Below, in pieces: positions 61,500 to 64,000 of a stretch of 64,000 nt of DNA. The translations under genes and the position numbers were made by a program. Position 1 is the stretch's first letter. Each line of letters starts with the position of its first letter. Under the pieces are notes generated by a model. That model searched no databases and was not told the DNA's origin. It saw nothing but the letters and a program-made list of their open reading frames with translations. The DNA comes from Cladorhizidae sp. MBARI D1340-BT2 (taxonomy: Eukaryota; Porifera; Demospongiae; Poecilosclerida; Cladorhizidae), in NCBI GenBank assembly GCA_028752905.1, contig JAQNBH010000002.1:22331059-22395058 (forward strand), read 5' to 3'.

Positions 61500-64000
61500 T
61501 CAAGTAAGATTACAATTCATAACTGCCCTAATTAACAAGACCAAAGTCCCAGATTTTGTCAACTGATAGAGAAGGCCCTTATCTGCAACATGTGAACAGA
61601 TTATCAATAAATGTAGTGGTTTTTCACTGGCAGGCCACCGCTTTGGCAACTGGAAAACGCCAGGAAAAATCACAAACCTTACCACTTCAAATCACCATAA
61701 CTTGCTAATACTTAGAGTACTCAAAATTTTGGCACGTACAAAAGACAGATAATTAGAAGAGCTATTCGGTGATATAAAAATTATCTTTTTTGGGTAAAGT
61801 ATAGAAAAGTTATGAGCTTCACGGCAAAAAAACAAGATTTTCGGGGGGAAAATGAGAAACATATAGACCAAATTAGGGCAAATATCAAGAACATGTTTAG
61901 CATCAAGTAAGAGTACAATTCATAACTGCCCTAATTAACAAGACCAAAGTCCCAGATTTTGTCAACTGATAGAGAAGGCCCTTATCTGCAACATGTGAAC
62001 AGATTATCAATAAATGTAGTGGTTTTTCACTGGCAGGCCACCGCTTTGGCAACTGGAAAACGCCAGGAAAAATCCCAAACCTTACCACTTCAAATCACCA
62101 TAACTTGCTAATACTTAGAGTACTCAAAATTTTGGCACGTACAAAAGACAGATAACTAGAAGAGCTATCCGGTGATATAAAAATTATCTTTTTTGGGTAA
62201 AGTGTAGAAAAGTTATGAGCTTCACGGCAAAAAAACAAGATTTTCGGGGGGAAAATGAGAAACATATAGACCAAATTAGGGCAAATATCAAGAACATGTT
62301 TAGCATCAAGTAAGAGTACAATTCATAACTGCCCTAATTAACAAGACCAAAGTCCCAGATTTTGTCAACTGATAGAGAAGGCCCTTATCTGCAACATGTG
62401 AACAGATTATCAATAAATGTAGTGGTTTTTCACTGGCAGGCCACCGCTTTGGCAACTGGAAAACGCCAGGAAAAATCACAAACCTTACCACTTCAAATCA
62501 TCATAACTTCCTAATACTTGGAGTACTCAAAATTTTGGCACGTACAAAAGACAGATAATTAGAAGGGCTATCCGGTGATATAAAAATTATCTTTTTTAGG
62601 TAAAGTGTAGAAAAGTTATGAGCTTCACGGCAAAAAAACAAGATTTTCGGGGGGGAAATGAGAAACATATAGACCAAATTAGGGCAAATATCAAGAACAT
62701 GTTTAGCATCAAGTAAGAGTACAATTCATAACTGCCCTAATTAACAAGACCAAAGTCCCAGATTTTGTCAACTGATAGAGAAGGCCCTTATCTGCAACAT
62801 GTGAACAGATTATCAATAAATGTAGTGGTTTTTCACTGGCAGGCCACCGCTTTGGCAACTGGAAAACGCCAGGAAAAATCACAAATCTTACCACTTCAAA
62901 TCATCATAACTTCCTAATACTTAGAGTACTCAACATTTTGGCACGTACAAAAGACAGATAATTAGAAGGGCTATCCGGTGATATAAAAATTATCTTTTTT
63001 GGGTAAAGTGTAGAAAAGTTATGAGCTTCACGGCAAAAAAACAAGATTTTCGGGGGGAAAATGAGAAACATATAGACCAAATTAGGGCAAATATCAAGAA
63101 CATGTTTAGCATCAAGTAAGAGTACAATTCATAACTGCCCTAATTAACAAGACCAAAGTCCCAGATTTTGTCAACTGATAGAGAAGGCCCTTATCTGCAA
63201 CATGTGAACAGATTATCAATAAATGTAGTGGTTTTTCACTGGCAGGCCACCGCTTTGGCAACTGGAAAACGCCAGGAAAAATCACAAACCTTACCACTTC
63301 AAATCACCATAACTTGCTAATACTTAGAGTACTCAAAATTTTGGCACGTACAAAAGACAGATAATTAGAAGAGCTATTCGGTGATATAAAAATTATCTTT
63401 TTTGGGTAAAGTGTAGAAAAGTTATGAGCTTCACGGCAAAAAAACAAGATTTTCGGGGGGAAAATGAGAAACATATAGACCAAATTAGGGCAAATATCAA
63501 GAACATGTTTAGCATCAAGTAAGAGTACAATTCATAACTGCCCTAATTAACAAGACCAAAGTCCCAGATTTTGTCAACTGATAGAGAAGGCCCTTATCTG
63601 CAACATGTGAACAGATTATCAATAAATGTAGTGGTTTTTCACTGGCAGGCCACCGCTTTGGCAACTGGAAAACGCCAGGAAAAATCCCAAACCTTACCAC
63701 TTCAAATCACCATAACTTGCTAATACTTAGAGTACTCAAAATTTTGGCACGTACAAAAGACAGATAACTAGAAGAGCTATCCGGTGATATAAAAATTATC
63801 TTTTTTGGGTAAAGTGTAGAAAAGTTATGAGCTTCACGGCAAAAAAACAAGATTTTCGGGGGGAAAATGAGAAACATATAGACCAAATTAGGGCAAATAT
63901 CAAGAACATGTTTAGCATCAAGTAAGAGTACAATTCATAACTGCCCTAATTAACAAGACCAAAGTCCCAGATTTTGTCAACTGATAGAGAAGGCCCTTAT
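60694..64000 (+). repeat. Segment repeating 46110-49416
   Basis: Eight full units and the start of a ninth follow the order seen 14,584 bp upstream, with one differing member (61903). It overlaps the end of the 7-monomer duplication, so the two events are superimposed. The unit at 61500 has one later change, GTATAG. Confidence 0.87.
63918..64000 (+). repeat. Partial monomer at right window edge
   Basis: First 83 bp of a further satellite unit with the common AAGAGTACA start. The array continues beyond the window. Confidence 0.93.

Larger units (their letters stand above)
55864..64000 (+). repeat. 403-bp satellite array, right block
   Basis: The same satellite continues in the same orientation and the same monomer phase after the 506-bp island. 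It contains the right end of the 910-bp unit, twenty full units from 55876, and a partial unit from 63918 that runs off the window. Its first units form a 7-monomer tandem duplication. From 60694 onwards it repeats the order of monomer types seen from 46110. No gene is visible. Confidence 0.97.

Noticed and set aside
1..64000. CRISPR array
   Set aside because: The repeat unit is about 403 bp with no unique spacers, and there are no cas genes. This is satellite DNA.
1..64000. Whole array as an assembly artefact
   Set aside because: Private substitutions, ordered variant types and graded divergence are hard to produce by misassembly. Exact copy number still needs long-read confirmation, so this is only partly excluded.

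Overview
This window is a single satellite-DNA locus. It holds no gene that I can support. About 63.5 of the 64 kb is a head-to-tail tandem array of one AT-rich (about 36% GC) monomer with a modal length of 403 bp. With each monomer phased from the tcaagtaag word, I count 160 units: 155 of near-unit length (394-403 bp), two 137-bp truncated units, one 910-bp unit with a 506-bp insertion, and a partial unit at each window edge. All units run in the same orientation.

The source is a eukaryote with large heterochromatic arrays (centromeric, pericentromeric or subtelomeric). I lean towards a flowering plant. The grounds are the monomer's general character and the way transitions cluster in a CCGG site, which would fit CG plus CHG methylation. 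This is inference: nothing here identifies a species, and I do not recognise the repeat family.

Layout. 1-1180 is ordinary array. 1181-5749 carries a truncated monomer and 3-monomer modules, and most of it recurs at 15807-19972. 6153-10173 and 10980-15403 are copies of each other, each built on a 4-monomer (1,612-bp) higher-order repeat. 20777-23980 is a 4-monomer tandem duplication. 27599-32434 has 5- and 4-monomer repeats. 32435-43288 is a mixed stretch. 43289-48124 is a 6-monomer (2,418-bp) tandem duplication. 49737-51348 is a dimer duplication. 54966-55875 is the 910-bp unit, whose insert is a different, degenerate repeat of about 85 bp. 55876-61499 is a 7-monomer (2,812-bp) tandem duplication. 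60694-64000 repeats 46110-49416.

Within each monomer, the roughly 160 bp between offsets about 13 and 172 hardly varies across the window, while the other 240 bp carries nearly all the variants that distinguish monomer types. Two dyad structures recur in every full unit: a perfect 10-bp inverted repeat around a 46-bp spacer, and an 11-bp-stem hairpin in the conserved block. The 506-bp insert lies in the spacer of the 10-bp inverted repeat. The picture is of an array recently reshaped by unequal exchange, with one internal island that may preserve a long form of the unit or a trace of its origin.
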